Shown here: piece by piece, positions 34,688 to 45,693 of the stretch | Layout of the letters: each line of letters starts with the position of its first letter | Numbering within the stretch: position 1 is the first letter of the stretch | DNA from: Hyposmocoma kahamanoa | Lineage: Eukaryota; Arthropoda; Insecta; Lepidoptera; Cosmopterigidae | Reading direction: 5' to 3' | Length of the DNA stretch: 64,000 bases | Assembly: GCF_003589595.1 (NCBI RefSeq) | Contig: NW_020654080.1 | Coordinates: forward strand, 8,380,527 to 8,444,526 | The notes under the pieces: model-generated | Told to the model about the DNA's origin: nothing | Seen by the model: only the letters and a program-made list of their open reading frames with translations | Database searches by the model: none | Made by a program: the position numbers and the translations under genes

Positions 34688-35104
34688 GGTGAAATTACAG
34701 GCACATGGGACTTGTCAATTTGTATCTCAGGGTGACGGGCGCAGTGGCTGTGTCCTTAGGCCGCGTTTATTCGTAATTGTCATGGCAAAATGCGCTCTAT
34801 TTATTTAGCTTTTACGTTTTAACTTAAATGATCGTCCTGGGCGTGCGAGCGGCTGGCTTGTCTTTGGTATACGCGGCTCCCGCGCGGCGTTTTATTATTC
34901 CGACGAATTTAAATGTTGTTGCCTAGTAAATAGAATTCAAATTTGCCATTAACGTACGTGAAAGCGCGGTAACTGGGCGGTCGCCGCGCGAAAACTTTCG
35001 CGTTGTGTAACTGGGCACTTAAGATGTTTGGTACTGCAACAGTTATTGATAGGGGAGTCGTTTGCCACCAGGCGCACGACTTGTTCGTCCGTTCAAAAAC
35101 ATAA
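34688..35104 (+). repeat. R1 repeat, 5' truncated, carrying a MITE
   Basis: R1 begins at TGGTGAAATTACAGGCACAT, is interrupted after GTGTCCTTA, and resumes at TTAAGATG...GTACTGCAACAGTTAT to the degenerate tail (AAAACATAAGG). Confidence 0.8.
34759..35018. mobile_element. MITE-like insertion with TTA target duplication
   Basis: A 260-bp insert inside R1 is flanked by TTA at 34756-34758 and 35019-35021; R1 has one TTA there (CCCCTTAGATC). Its ends are GGCCGCGTTTATTCG and, reversed, GTGCCCAGTTACAC, only weakly alike. The interior has opposed CGCGCGGCG/CGCCGCGCG segments. The 3-bp TTA duplication fits PIF/Harbinger-type MITEs. Confidence 0.65.
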
Positions 35105-35736
35105 GGACGTAAACGCACGAAAGGAGCCTCCCCGCATAAAGTATTCAGTAAATTTAAATTTTCCTTTCCTATACGTCTGGCGCATCCTTAACAACGATTG
35201 GCGACTATAATGATAGTGTATGCCATCGATACGATAAGAAGAAGAAGGAGGATGTAAACTAAATATGGATGCTATCCATGTTGCTGAAGCGACATTACGT
35301 CGTATAATTACGGAGTCCAAAAGTAATATTTGCTTTTACTGTATAATCGTAGTGGATGCTCGACTAAAACCCTCTAGAACCACAGCTGTAAACAAAACTC
35401 GTGTTAATTGATTAATGTGTTACATTACCGTGTATTAATTAAGCCTCGTTTTACCATTATGTAACATGCTTTGGATGCGGGTTTTCTGTGAAACAAGGCT
35501 TTATTGGGGGATATTAAATAAATTAAAATTATGTTAATCTCTGTTCGATTCGATGAAATTAATAAATGCCCCGAAATATTACTTTGCATACAGAATCAAA
35601 CAAGCATGTATTATAGTATAGTCGTCACAACTGTCTCCCAATTGAGTATATAGAGACCACTTTACTTCTACAGATCACATTCAATAATGATAATGTACCA
35701 AAGCTAAGAGGAAGAGTTTGAATTTAAATTGACCTT

Positions 35737-36195
35737 CTCTTCTATGGGGAGCAAAATCTTATCCCAAATACCAAACATGACCATACACAATGCTTTGCTT
35801 GTTCCTACATTGACGTTTGATAGTGAGAGTTGGGTATGGCAGAAGAAGCATGGAAGTAAAATTAAGGCAGTGGGGATGAGATTTTTGAGGAAAATTTGTG
35901 GAATAAGGGTGTACGTGAAAGATGTGGCTAGAAAGAGGATGTAGTGACTGGAATAGAGAAAGCAATGTTGAGTTGGTTTGGGCATGGAGAGCGGATGGAT
36001 GTAAGAAGAATTACCAAACAGATTTATGATGCGAATGTGGATGGAAGGGTTTTAAGAGGACATCTCAGAAGGACTTACATTGACCAGATCAGTGATGTCC
36101 TCAAAAAGGCTGGGATCCGAACTGACGAGGATAAAAGAAGTTATATGAAAAGGGTAGTTGAGGTAAGTGCGGCTCGAGAGTCGTCAGGACAGAGT
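35737..36195 (+). pseudogene. Non-LTR retrotransposon C-terminal fragment, frameshifted
   Basis: Two overlapping frames encode one broken protein. The first has LVPTLTFDSESWVWQKKH and MRFLRKICGI. The second, shifted near 35940, has EKAMLSWFGHGERMDVRRIT, KQIYDANVDGRVLRGHLRRT and RVVEVSAARE. This is the region after the reverse transcriptase core in insect LINEs of RTE-like type. A segment between the two frames appears deleted. The catalytic core is missing. It is dead. Confidence 0.75.
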
Positions 36196-36211
36196 AAAGT
36201 TGCTTTCCGTG

Positions 36212-36238
36212 GTCTCTCTCTCTCTCTCTCTCTCTCTC
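36212..36238 (+). repeat. (TC)n microsatellite
   Basis: Roughly 13 TC units just downstream of the LINE fragment. Confidence 0.95.
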
Positions 36239-36264
36239 ACGTGATTTTATGTAATATCGAGCAT

Positions 36265-36745
36265 GTATCGGAAGATGTAGGCACTGGTCGCCATATTTAA
36301 TTTTGTACCCTCGGTGTAAAAAGGTCACGTCAAGGTTTAAAGATCGTACGAACGAAATTAGTTGATAATGTTTTCTTGCTTATTAAATAAGTGAGTTATA
36401 AAATTTCACATGTACATAATTTGTTTTATGTGGTTCGTAATATTTTAATGACTTTTGTGTAGTAGCAGAAGGGATCCTTGTGAAAGAGTTCATCTAGAGA
36501 AGTAATGCCACTTGACTTATTTCTGCCGCCGGGCAGTAATGTGAGCATTATTGCGTTGCGGTTTTGTTCCGGCTGCTGGTGAAATTGCAGGCATATAGGA
36601 CTCAATTTGTGTGCCCCTCACTGTTATGGACAGGCGTGTCGCTTACAACCAGGCGCACGATTTGTTCGTCCTGCTACTTATTATATAAAATATGTGATAG
36701 GAGCACTTTTGATCGCATGTGGCTTTGTTATAAACAAGTGTACGA
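36265..36745 (+). repeat. Family K repeat, copy 3, split by R1
   Basis: GTATCGGAAGATGTAGG, AAAAAGGTCACGTC and GACTTTTGTGTAG lie left of an R1 copy. Family K continues right of it with TATGTGATAGGAGCACTTTT and CATGTGGCTTTGTTATA. It begins 25 bp after the LINE fragment and TC repeat. Confidence 0.65.
36462..36690 (+). repeat. R1 repeat inserted in family K
   Basis: AGTAGCAGAAGGGATCC to CCTGCTACTTATTATATAAA; an internal deletion removes most of the TTAAAG segment. Confidence 0.8.
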
Positions 36746-37095
36746 CTTCAAAACGACTTATTTTCCTTTATTGATAACACAAACATTTATGTTAAAAGTT
36801 AACACACAGCATTGTGTTTATGTGGTTTAAAAGTTATTACTGTTGCTTTATATGTTTATACATGTGTCACACACATATTGTTACTTTGGAAAGTTAGGTC
36901 GTTTACTAAAACTCGGTTAAAAGAGGAACTAAACTAACCGGGAAAGAAAAGTCAATCTAAATAGCCTTTGATTTCTTTTACATTTTGATTGAAATTGACC
37001 TTAATTTAAAAAGCATATTAGAAACAATAAAATGTATACAGAAACTAACATACACAAGAAAAATATAAAAAAAATCAGTACAATATTTTATCACC

Positions 37096-37595
37096 CTTGA
37101 GACATTATTTCCTTTATTAGTATTTAAACGTTTAGTGTTGAACCTATACTAGAAAAAACGTTATTTAATAGATTAATTTATTTAGTGCAGCTTTAGTTAG
37201 TAAATTAAAGATTTAAAAATAATTTAGCTTTCACTGTCAGGATCAAAATTAAAATTACACAACAGCCCGAGTTCAATGGCAATAAAAATATTATAACAAA
37301 TCAAATTATCAATAAATAAATAAAAAATATTATTAAAAAATGTAATAGTTTTAAAGGAAAATATGCTAAATAAATGAAAACATACCTAATATTTTTCTTT
37401 AATGATCATTGAAAATTACGCTGACAACACAGAACTGTAATGTATAAATTTTACTCATTCGACGTCAACTCAGACCAAGTTGATTCACATGTCACTTCTT
37501 TTATAAATGTTTAAGCGTTTAGAGTTGAATCAGTATTTGAAAAAAATACCTAAAAAATTTATATTTATGTAGCACTGCTTTAGTTTGTGACATCT
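37096..37595 (+). repeat. Diverged direct repeat (about 110 bp, two units)
   Basis: Segments 37096-37200 and 37480-37595 share TTTAAACGTTTAGTGTTGAA / TTTAAGCGTTTAGAGTTGAA, a following A-rich block, and TAGTGCAGCTTTAGTT / TAGCACTGCTTTAGTT. The intervening DNA is unique and AT-rich. Confidence 0.55.
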
Positions 37596-37599
37596 GTCT

Positions 37600-38605
37600 A
37601 ATTATACAATAAATAAATATGGAGTGGCGTGATCCACAGCTGAAATACACTTTTTAGTTAGAAACAGATTCACACGTAACATTTGATTTTTCAGCGCCGA
37701 ATCTGACGAAATTGATATCTTTTAATACTCTGCATACCTACATACATACATGCCGATGTTTCATAATAACATAATGTATATGAATTTACTACATAAGACA
37801 ACGTAAGTTGTTTTTCTACGTATGTGGTGATGTTGTATCTAAATACATAAATATATTAACATTCTAACCTTGCTTTCGAAGTTGCTAGCTTTGAAAGACC
37901 CTCTAATAGGTTACAATGGGCACAATGGTCTGGAATGTATTGAAATGTTAATCTTTGGATCACGATTTGAAATAGAGAATTGATCAAGGTCATAGAATAA
38001 GTGAGTTGTAAATAAAATACGTTATTTTAATAGGTTGAAGAATATTTATCAATTAATTGCACAGATAGACTGCGTCATTGAACGATGAAACGGATTTTTT
38101 TACATTTTTTTTATCTATACCATAAGAAACATAATACGTGCGAATAATGTGTAAACACAATGTCAGTATATAAAAGAAAAGAGATAACAAGAAACTAGAT
38201 AGGATCATTACAATATACTATGTATGTATTTGATCTAGCAAAACTTTTGGAGCAGACTGATAATTAATAAGTAAGTTATAAGTTGTCTTTGAAATGATTG
38301 TTGACAAAGTACATAACACTTAACTATGTTACTGTATTATATGTATGTAAATACATAGCCAACGGTTAGGTATACCGCTGTTTCAAAATATAATATGATA
38401 AATAAGATTTATTTGAAAAACAAGACAAAGGAATTGAAAACATCTAAATGAAATTGAAATATTTTTCCTTATTCGTATTTTCCGTGTACCAATGTGGCCT
38501 CAGTAACTACAGCCATTGATTTAGCGAATTAACTATACTTAGTTACTCGATATCTCAATACATCGGTAATCAACTATTTTAATAACGCGCCGTTACATAC
38601 ATATA
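37600..38605. other. Unassigned AT-rich DNA
   Basis: No supported gene or repeat. Confidence 0.4.
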
Positions 38606-38611
38606 ACTAAT

Positions 38612-38871
38612 TTAAACTATAATATTATAAATGCGAAAGTAACTCTGTTACAATTTCACGCCTAAAGTGCTGAACCAATTTTGATGAATGGTATAGAAAT
38701 GAGACCTAGGAGGACATAGAATACTTTTTGTCACAAAAATACATCTTAAAAGAAGTGAAATAGAGGATGAAAGTTTGTATGGAGAACCAATAAAACTATG
38801 AAAATTAGTATAGTACAATAGGCTACTCGAATGACTTATTCTACGTAGACAAAGTCGCAGACACCAGCTAG
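38612..38871 (+). mobile_element. Helitron-like non-autonomous repeat, degenerate
   Basis: It starts near ATAATATTATAAATGCGAAA and ends TAGACAAAGTCGCAG...CAGCTAG followed by T. A 3' end of CTAG|T preceded by a short GC-rich stem-loop remnant is the Helitron signature. A left-end relative is at 56447-56510. Confidence is limited by decay. Confidence 0.45.
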
Positions 38872-39065
38872 TAGCCCTATATATCAACCCTCTTACTATG
38901 TAAAGGATCGTAAGCCCAAATTCCCAAGTTTACAGGGAAGCATTTTAAAGTTTGGAAATGACCAAAATAAGCACAACACCTGCGATTCTCATTTTCATTA
39001 TTTTTATTAAAAACTGGTTATTAATATAAGCTTTAAGAAAGTGTTTCATAAAAAAAATGGAAAAA

Positions 39066-39542
39066 TCTTTTTTATGGTATCAAGTAACGCGACGAACGTC
39101 GTACACCTGGTGGTAAGCGACACGTCCTATAGAGACCCCCCACATTAGCGTCTTTCGTGCGTCAGCGTCTAGCCAACACACGCACAGTGTCGACACTACG
39201 TCCACGCGACCGCGACGTAAAACGTCAGTGCGGCGTATATCCGACGTCGCCATATTTAGCACAGCAGTCGCTCAGTGTTGGCGTTGCGCCGCATGGACGT
39301 TATGTTGACGCTGTGCGTGCGTTGGCAAGACGCTTACACTCGAAAGACGCTAGTATGTGGGGTCTTTAACAGTTGCGGACCCAATCAAAACCTTTAAATC
39401 ACAAAATTCTGAGGGCTACTGCCACTGCTCTCGTCACTCTAAGACATAAGTTGACAAGTCCGATGTGCCTATAATTTCAGCAGCACTCTTATCCTTTAAA
39501 ACAGGAATGCAGTAATTCTTTCACGAGAAGCTCTTCTGCTAT
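39066..39542 (-). repeat. R1 repeat carrying a TA-flanked MITE
   Basis: The minus-strand R1 tail side (ACACCTGGTGGTAAGCGACA) and 5' side (AGACATAAGTTGACAAGTCC; GAGAAGCTCTTCTGC) are separated by a 235-bp TIR element. Confidence 0.8.
39132..39366. mobile_element. MITE with ~70-bp TIRs and TA target duplication, inside R1
   Basis: The left arm GAGACCCCCCACATTAGCGT and the reverse of the right arm AAGACCCCACATACTAGCGT continue in register through GCCAAC.CACGCACAG to ACGTCC, about 70 bp. TA flanks both ends (39130-39131 and 39367-39368), and R1 has a single TA at that point. TA duplication fits Tc1/mariner-type mobilisation. Confidence 0.8.
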
Positions 39543-39931
39543 TGAATTGTTGTGGTTAACGATAGATTATATAATAGGTATCGATATAAATTTTATTTTA
39601 TAATAATAAAATAAAGATTTTAAATGATATAACAATGTATTTTCAAAACTGATATTAGAGAAGTTTATTTTGGAATATCGACTGTGAACTGGCAACCGGT
39701 ACCAACTCAATTTTGACAACTTTACAGTATGAAGAAAAAACTTGTTTGCGTCATTTATATAGCATCTGGTTTATTAAATAAAAATGCATATTTTTTAAAT
39801 ATGTTTATTACACATGTTATTAAAAACCATGGAATTTCTTGCAATGTTGCGGAGAATGAAATACTATAAATGGTATTAAAAAGTGAAATCTTCGATTGCC
39901 AGTCACAGTCGATGTATCAGTCAAAATTGTT

Positions 39932-40150
39932 TTTTTTAAGGCACACACATAGTTTCGCATTAGAGAAGCTCTGTGTCGCGGGTGCCATGGACATACACAT
40001 AGACAATCACAAATTACACCAAAACTCACGAGAGAAATAAATGTAGGCCATACTTTACTTTACTTTACTGTACTTTCTCCCGACCCGGGAATCGAACCTG
40101 GGATCTCTGCGTGGCAGTTCGGCATGGTAACCGTTCGGCCACGGAGGCAG
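39932..40150 (-). repeat. SINE A with AGTAA-type expansion
   Basis: On the minus strand: CTGCCTCCGTGGCCGAACGG, box B CAGGTTCGATTCCCGGG, then an (AGTAA)-type tract at 40050-40075 in place of the ATTTG spacer, then the usual body to the A-rich tail at 39932. Confidence 0.9.
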
Positions 40151-40414
40151 TTACAGTTACTTTTGTAACAGTTTAAACCCTGGCCAATGTTTAAATTATG
40201 TAACTTAGAACAAATATAATCTAAATCCTACAGCTTATCTTAATTGGTTCTAGTCAGAGTGTTCCGAATACTGCCTCCGGATATAAATTCGTTACTCCCG
40301 TACCCATAATACGGAGTATTCTCTTCATCAAAAGCAGATTATTGGTGTGATTTTCATGTACATTATTAATTAAGTTTCGAAGATTAAATTTCCATTAAAT
40401 TAACCCGAGAACAA

Positions 40415-40645
40415 GACAACCTTTATGATGAAGTTATGATGAACACTATAAAAAACTATCATGTACTTACCAAACAACCACACCAATTGATTAGTTTGAG
40501 ACTCGCCCTGTACAATGAGTGCCAGAGTAGACCACAACCTATTTAAAAAAAGTTCATTTTCTAAATAGTCCAACCGGGAATCCAATCCGGGACCTCTTCA
40601 TCTAGGGCCCATAGTGCAAACCGTTGGGGGCCACCGCGGTTGTTT
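40415..40645 (-). repeat. SINE C, full length
   Basis: On the minus strand the head is GCGGTGGCCCCCAACGG with box B-like GTCCCGGATTGGATTCCC, followed by CAGGGCGAGTCTCAAAC and a tail near 40415. The head points away from the neighbouring SINE B. Confidence 0.65.
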
Positions 40646-40654
40646 ACTACGAAC

Positions 40655-40870
40655 TACTGTCAAGTTTTATAGATTTCTCACAGATGGCGTTACGGCAAAA
40701 AGTCCTAAAACAAATATCTGCAACAAACACACAAAAATTCATAAGTTCAGCTGGTTCGTTCCGTAGTTCAGTTGGGAGAGGGTCAGGCACGGTATGCTAA
40801 AGGCGCTGGTTCGAATCCTTTTTTGAAGTTTTCTTCGTGTTCGATCTTTATATTAGTCATTATAATCTTA
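40655..40870 (+). repeat. SINE B
   Basis: The lead-in AACTACTGTCAAGTTTTATA and ATTTCTCACAGATGGCG is followed by a tRNA-like centre (GGTTCGTTCCGTAGTTCAGT; box B CTGGTTCGAATCC) and the tail TTCGATCTTTATATTAGTC. Confidence 0.75.
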
Positions 40871-41449
40871 GAATTTAAACCTGCGTTGAATTGTGTACAA
40901 GAAAACTGCATAATCGTATTTGCATAACGAACTCGTTCTCACTTTCCTTAAGAATGCAGCTGACATCGCTTTTGCTTATGTAAAGAGTTAATTGGTTATT
41001 GCTCAGTAAGAAGTCGTCAATGCGTTGATTTTAATATCACAGGTACGTGTGGGTGACTGGTTTTTCTTGAGTTTAGGTCCGGGTAAAGATAAAGATAAAA
41101 TGTAAAAGACGACGGCGTAAGACGTAAGAACTGGGTAACCACTGAATAAATGAACTCATTTTGTAGTGTTGTGTGTAACAATCTTCTAAGAACTCGTTTT
41201 ATATTGTTTTAAGTTTGAAAAAAATAAATGATTATTCAAATTATTTTCGAAAGTCTAAACTTGTGGAGCGTGAAACCCCTTTGAATGCTCTTAGGTTGTA
41301 TAAACCTTCAACTGCGATGGACTGGTGTGTTGGCAGCACGCAGCAAGACTTGTTCGTCCCGTCACTAGCCGCTCACGTCATGCGCTCCTCCTACCGCAAA
41401 ATGGTGGCTATTTGGTTTCGCAAATTAGAAAAGCATTCAGTTTAAATAA

Positions 41450-42028
41450 AAGTTTTTATAAATAAAAATTATTATTCTCCATTGCTAAATAAATACCCTC
41501 CGTACTACCAACAAAACATCTCAAATAAAATGCAGTAATACACCGCCAATCCTGCACTTAAAAAGCACTAATGAAATTTTTGGTGTACTTGGATAAATAT
41601 GATAATATTCCGTTTGAGTGGTTCTAACGTTTACCATGAAATTACTCCTTAAAGTATAGTTTATAAACTTTTATATTCAGGGTTAACTTAAAAAACGCTA
41701 CTTACGGTATGTTTTCAATAAATAAACACCGAAATCACCAGCCCAAACAATAACACACACGATTGTCGTGACGCATTTTTGAAGTTGTTTATTTTTTTTT
41801 AAATGACAGACCCAGGCATTAAAAACTTTATGGTTTGCTAGAGTAGTTACCGAAATAGCAATTAATATTAGTTCTTTTACCTGTTATAACTTCGATATCC
41901 GATAAATCGGTATAAAATCATCACCGGCACCTCTAGGTGTGGTATGCGTCTATGGCCGCATGTATCGCGTGAGCGGTTAAGCATCATAAAAAAATATTTG
42001 TTTTATGTATCTTGTAATTATTTATTGT
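41450..42028. other. Unassigned AT-rich DNA
   Basis: No supported gene. A 76-codon frame just upstream (41215-41445) contains a short R1-like tail match (ACTTGTTCGTCCCGTCACTA), so it is not a host protein. Confidence 0.4.
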
Positions 42029-42030
42029 AA

Positions 42031-42190
42031 GGAGCAGTAGAGCTTCTTGTTTAGAGTTTCTCTTTCATAAGTAGCTCCACTGCTACAAAAGTTCTGGGTA
42101 CTGAGTAGCATCACGGTTTTTATGGAAAGGCATAAGTTGCTTGCACCCAGGCGCATGACTAGTTTGCTCCGTCGCTGGTATTATAAAAAA
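42031..42190 (+). repeat. R1 repeat with central deletion
   Basis: GGAGCAGTAGAGCTTCTTG and the tail (CACCCAGGCGCATGACT; ATTATAAAAAATA) are joined with the middle 150 bp missing. Confidence 0.7.
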
Positions 42191-42429
42191 TATCGCATAA
42201 TAGTGAAGGTAAAAATATTACTTGTCGGCATTTCAATACGTGACAATTGTGATCGTAAATGGAGATAACAATTCACAATATATTAATAATAATTTTTTTT
42301 AATACACCCATTCGCCCACATAGCCAACGGGAAAGAAAAAATAACAAATGTCTATGTTAAAAGTGTGTTGATACCCTATGAAGTTCTAAACTCAAAAATG
42401 GTGTGAAAGTTAAATGTAACTTTCATTTA

Positions 42430-42720
42430 ATTGCTTCTTCTTCTGCTTAAAGTGCCTCTCCGCTACTGGAGGTCAATACGGTTCAAACTTGGACAGGAAC
42501 AAAATTTGTTCCTGTCCAAGGCCAAACTAAACAGTTGATAGTGCACTCATGACTCCGGTTCACTCTCTTATGTCACGTAACCATGACTTTTTATGTCTTC
42601 CAGCGCGTCTCTTGCCTTCAATCTTACTCATCATTATAGGTTGAAGCAGTTAGCATCAAACGTGTCGAAGCGCGTGACCGAGACAAGTGTTTTTGCAATT
42701 CTTGATGATCCTCATTAGCT
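42430..42720 (-). mobile_element. Possible LINE-derived fragment with a 33-bp palindrome
   Basis: The CTTCTTCTTCTGC ... AAGTGCCTCTCCGCTAC start resembles the 3' end of an insect LINE read backward, but no protein frame is left. A perfect hairpin lies at 42488-42520. Confidence 0.35.
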
Positions 42721-43389
42721 GGCGTAATTTAATTGAACAAATTTGTATAGTGAATGTGGGGAAAAGTCGACATGGCGTGTATGTTTCAACCAGATTGCGA
42801 CTGTCCTTAAGGAAAGTAAAGAAAAAAGGCGACGAGGACAATTCTGGCCAAACCGCTGACTGGACAAAATGAGGCGACGACTTTCTATTACGTTATTCTG
42901 TATAGAAAGACCGTACGTAGTATTTCTCAGTATGACATTGTCAATAGGCACAACATGCCAATTTATTTGCCAATCAGTGATTGTAAATCCTACTTCAGAT
43001 TTCTATTCACTACTTCATAAAGTTAATCATACTTTCGAAGCCCTGTTTAAAATCTCAATCTCATTTCTTTGGCCTCCAGGTAACGCTTTCATATTAAATC
43101 TAACAAAATCTTGTTACGCTCAAATTACATCATTTATGCAACATTAATCTCTCAAAGCGGATTCACGGTAAAAAAACCGGAAGGGTTCATTCAATTTTTC
43201 AACAATAAACTCGTTTGATCGCCAATATGCGGAAGTTTACACGGTATAAGTACATAAGGAGTAAGTGATATAAATGTTTCGATATTTATTTTGAATAAAT
43301 TGAAAATTAGGTAAATTATCAACTTCGATTAAAATTTTATGAACGTGTTTTCTATAAAAAGAATACATATTTTTCAAATTAGCATACTA

Positions 43390-43574
43390 TCGAGCTGTCC
43401 GCCTGAGTCAGTTTTTGTGAAAATGCTTACAAAATAATTTTGTTTACCAGTAAAAAAAAATATTTTGGTATGTGAAAACGATACTTGCAGTATTTTTATA
43501 AACAGTAAGTAAATAGCTTGTAAATTTTTCTTTGTAAACATTTTCACAAAAGCTGACTCGAGTGGACAGCTTGA
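43390..43574. mobile_element. Hairpin MITE
   Basis: The left arm GAGCTGTCCGCCTGAGTCAG and the reverse of the right arm AAGCTGTCCACTCGAGTCAG continue together through TTTTGTGAAAATG.TTACAAA, about 42 bp with few differences. No clear target duplication. Confidence 0.7.
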
Positions 43575-43744
43575 CCATCTGGTAATTTTAATATATATAT
43601 ATATATAATATAAAACACCTTCATAGAATTTTTACCGAAACTTGACAATTTACCTGATCGATTGAATAATATGTTTGTGTCAAATAAACATGATAGCAGG
43701 AAGAACTAATTTCACACACCAACACTATACAAAAAGCATATAGT

Positions 43745-43870
43745 AAAGTTGCGCAAGAGCCGGCGAAAGGCGAAGGCGACAGGTGCGCGTGCGCACACCC
43801 ACTTCATAGCTTTCCAATTCTGCGCGACGATTTTTATAAATTGCCCATCGACCGTTCGTTGCGTGCTAAT
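43745..43870. other. CpG-rich patch
   Basis: GCCGGCGAAAGGCGAAGGCG, GGTGCGCGTGCGCACACCC and CTGCGCGACG make this stretch stand out. It lies upstream of the family H element. The role is unknown. Confidence 0.3.
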
Positions 43871-43955
43871 TGATGTCCAATAATATTTTGTGTTTTTGAA
43901 ATTTGGTATTTGCTGGTATGGATGTATATTTTTATGATTACTTATTTTTATTTTA

Positions 43956-44280
43956 AGGAGTCACTACATCTGCCGATATGGAATCACACTATGCCAGTCA
44001 GAACTCCATTGTATCCACATGGACTAAGAATAAGAGCGCCAAATACGTACGGACAACGGCACATCAGACTACACATTTTTGTTCGAAAATCCTCCGCCTC
44101 CAGTGCAACGGAACAAGATACGTCAATGTGAAGCTTGATGTGCTGGCTTGTGTACATTTACACTTCAGCGGTCCAAATGGAAGCGAAACGCGCAACGACT
44201 TTTTCCCTTTTATTGCATGGACTTAAACCTTTTTCTGACCAACTCAAGCCGATTCTGTTAATAAGTACGGTGACTCCCTT
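43956..44280. mobile_element. Family H MITE, copy 1
   Basis: The ends AGGAGTCACTAC and, reversed, AGGGAGTCACCGTAC are inverted. Inside them further inverted blocks pair GTCAGAACTCC...CATGGACTAAG with GTCAGAAAAAGG...CATGCAATAA. TA flanks both ends. An 82-codon frame across it is a by-product of the repeat. Confidence 0.65.
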
Positions 44281-44393
44281 ATTGTACACAAAACAGAACA
44301 AAATAATGACGGACTTAATTCCATAAGGCATTCCCTAACGGTCAACATTTATCTTTGTTGACTTATCAAATTATGACAAAAGTATATTATTAT

Positions 44394-44636
44394 GTGCAGT
44401 AGAGCTCCTTGAGAAAGAGTTTGTCAAGGGAAGTACTGCTATCTTACTTACCTATTTCTGCCTCCAAGCAATAATGTGAGCATTACTGCGTTCCGGTTTG
44501 AAATTACAGGCACGTGGGACTTATCAACTTATATGTCAGTGTGACGGGCACAGTGGCAATGCTCCTAAAATCTTTGTCGCTTACCACCAGGCGCACGACT
44601 TGTTCATACCGTCACTTGGTACTATAATAAAAAAAA
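44394..44636 (+). repeat. R1 repeat
   Basis: GCAGTAGAGCTCCTTGAG to ACTATAATAAAAAAAAG, with the TTAAAG-to-ATGGACAGG segment deleted. Confidence 0.85.
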
Positions 44637-44759
44637 GCATATACATACATACACTTCACCTTCCACTTTCTACGAAACTGACACATTTTACACCCCATCA
44701 ACAGGCATCGGTGCTTTCATACATTCTCGTTGGTTAAGGGTACACTTGATCTGGTCATC

Positions 44760-45690
44760 CATCAATGACAATCTATATTATCGTCTTTTTTTTCGCGCCC
44801 AGTGCGTTACATAAATTCGTACAAAGACTATCACAGAGGATTATAATGTTTTTGTGGTGGACTTTAGTAGCCCAATAGTCCACACATTTTTAGCCATCAT
44901 TAAAAAGTGTTGAAGAAAAAAATTGTAAAAAAGTAAAAATTACCAAAATCGTTACGGACATCGTGTTTTTCCAAGACGCGTGACGGGAATTTGCCCAAAT
45001 CCATCTCAAGTAGCAGGTTAGATATTAAGATCTTACTTTAGTCTTTATTAATGAATATAACTTGAGTGCACATCATCGATTACATTCATTGACTACACAT
45101 CATTTGGGAGTAGCCAAAATTTTTAGGCAAACGCCATTCAGAATATTGTCATTATGTTGTCAAACAAGGGCGGGATCCTGTCCAGTCCCGCTTTTAAGCT
45201 TCGTGTCCTGTTGTCCCCAAAATACTTAACAATGCGGAAAAACACTTACAGTCAAGTTAGGTATCATCCAAGTTGCAAATGATATCGTCTATAAATAGAG
45301 TAAGAGTGTCATTGTCGTTAGGCATTTAATATCGGACTAAAGAGTTATTTATTAATCTTAAAACAATTTTCAACTTACGTATACAAAATCAGCGACACTA
45401 TCAAATAAATAATCTGTCACCAACAGTATAAAGCCCGAATAGATTGTATAATAGCTTTGACAGATCAATTTTACGGCTTATTAAATGTAAATTATAATAT
45501 GTTTAACATTGAGCTCATAACTGCGTGTGTCGAATTACAATTGTTACACTGTAATCGCATTTGGAATTAAATAAATTATCTCGTAGAAAGATTGAACGAG
45601 TGACATTTTTTCGGTTCATTTCAATTCATAACTTAAATATTACTACTAGTAACGATTTCATGAATTGTATTATATGGAAAAAACTTAATT
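44760..45690. other. Unassigned DNA
   Basis: No gene or repeat recognised between R1 and the mariner block. Confidence 0.4.
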
Positions 45691-45693
45691 TTA

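Noticed and set aside
35729..36330. Two or three separate small genes
   Set aside because: The frames are consecutive parts of one LINE C-terminal region broken by a frameshift; the minus-strand frames are shadows.
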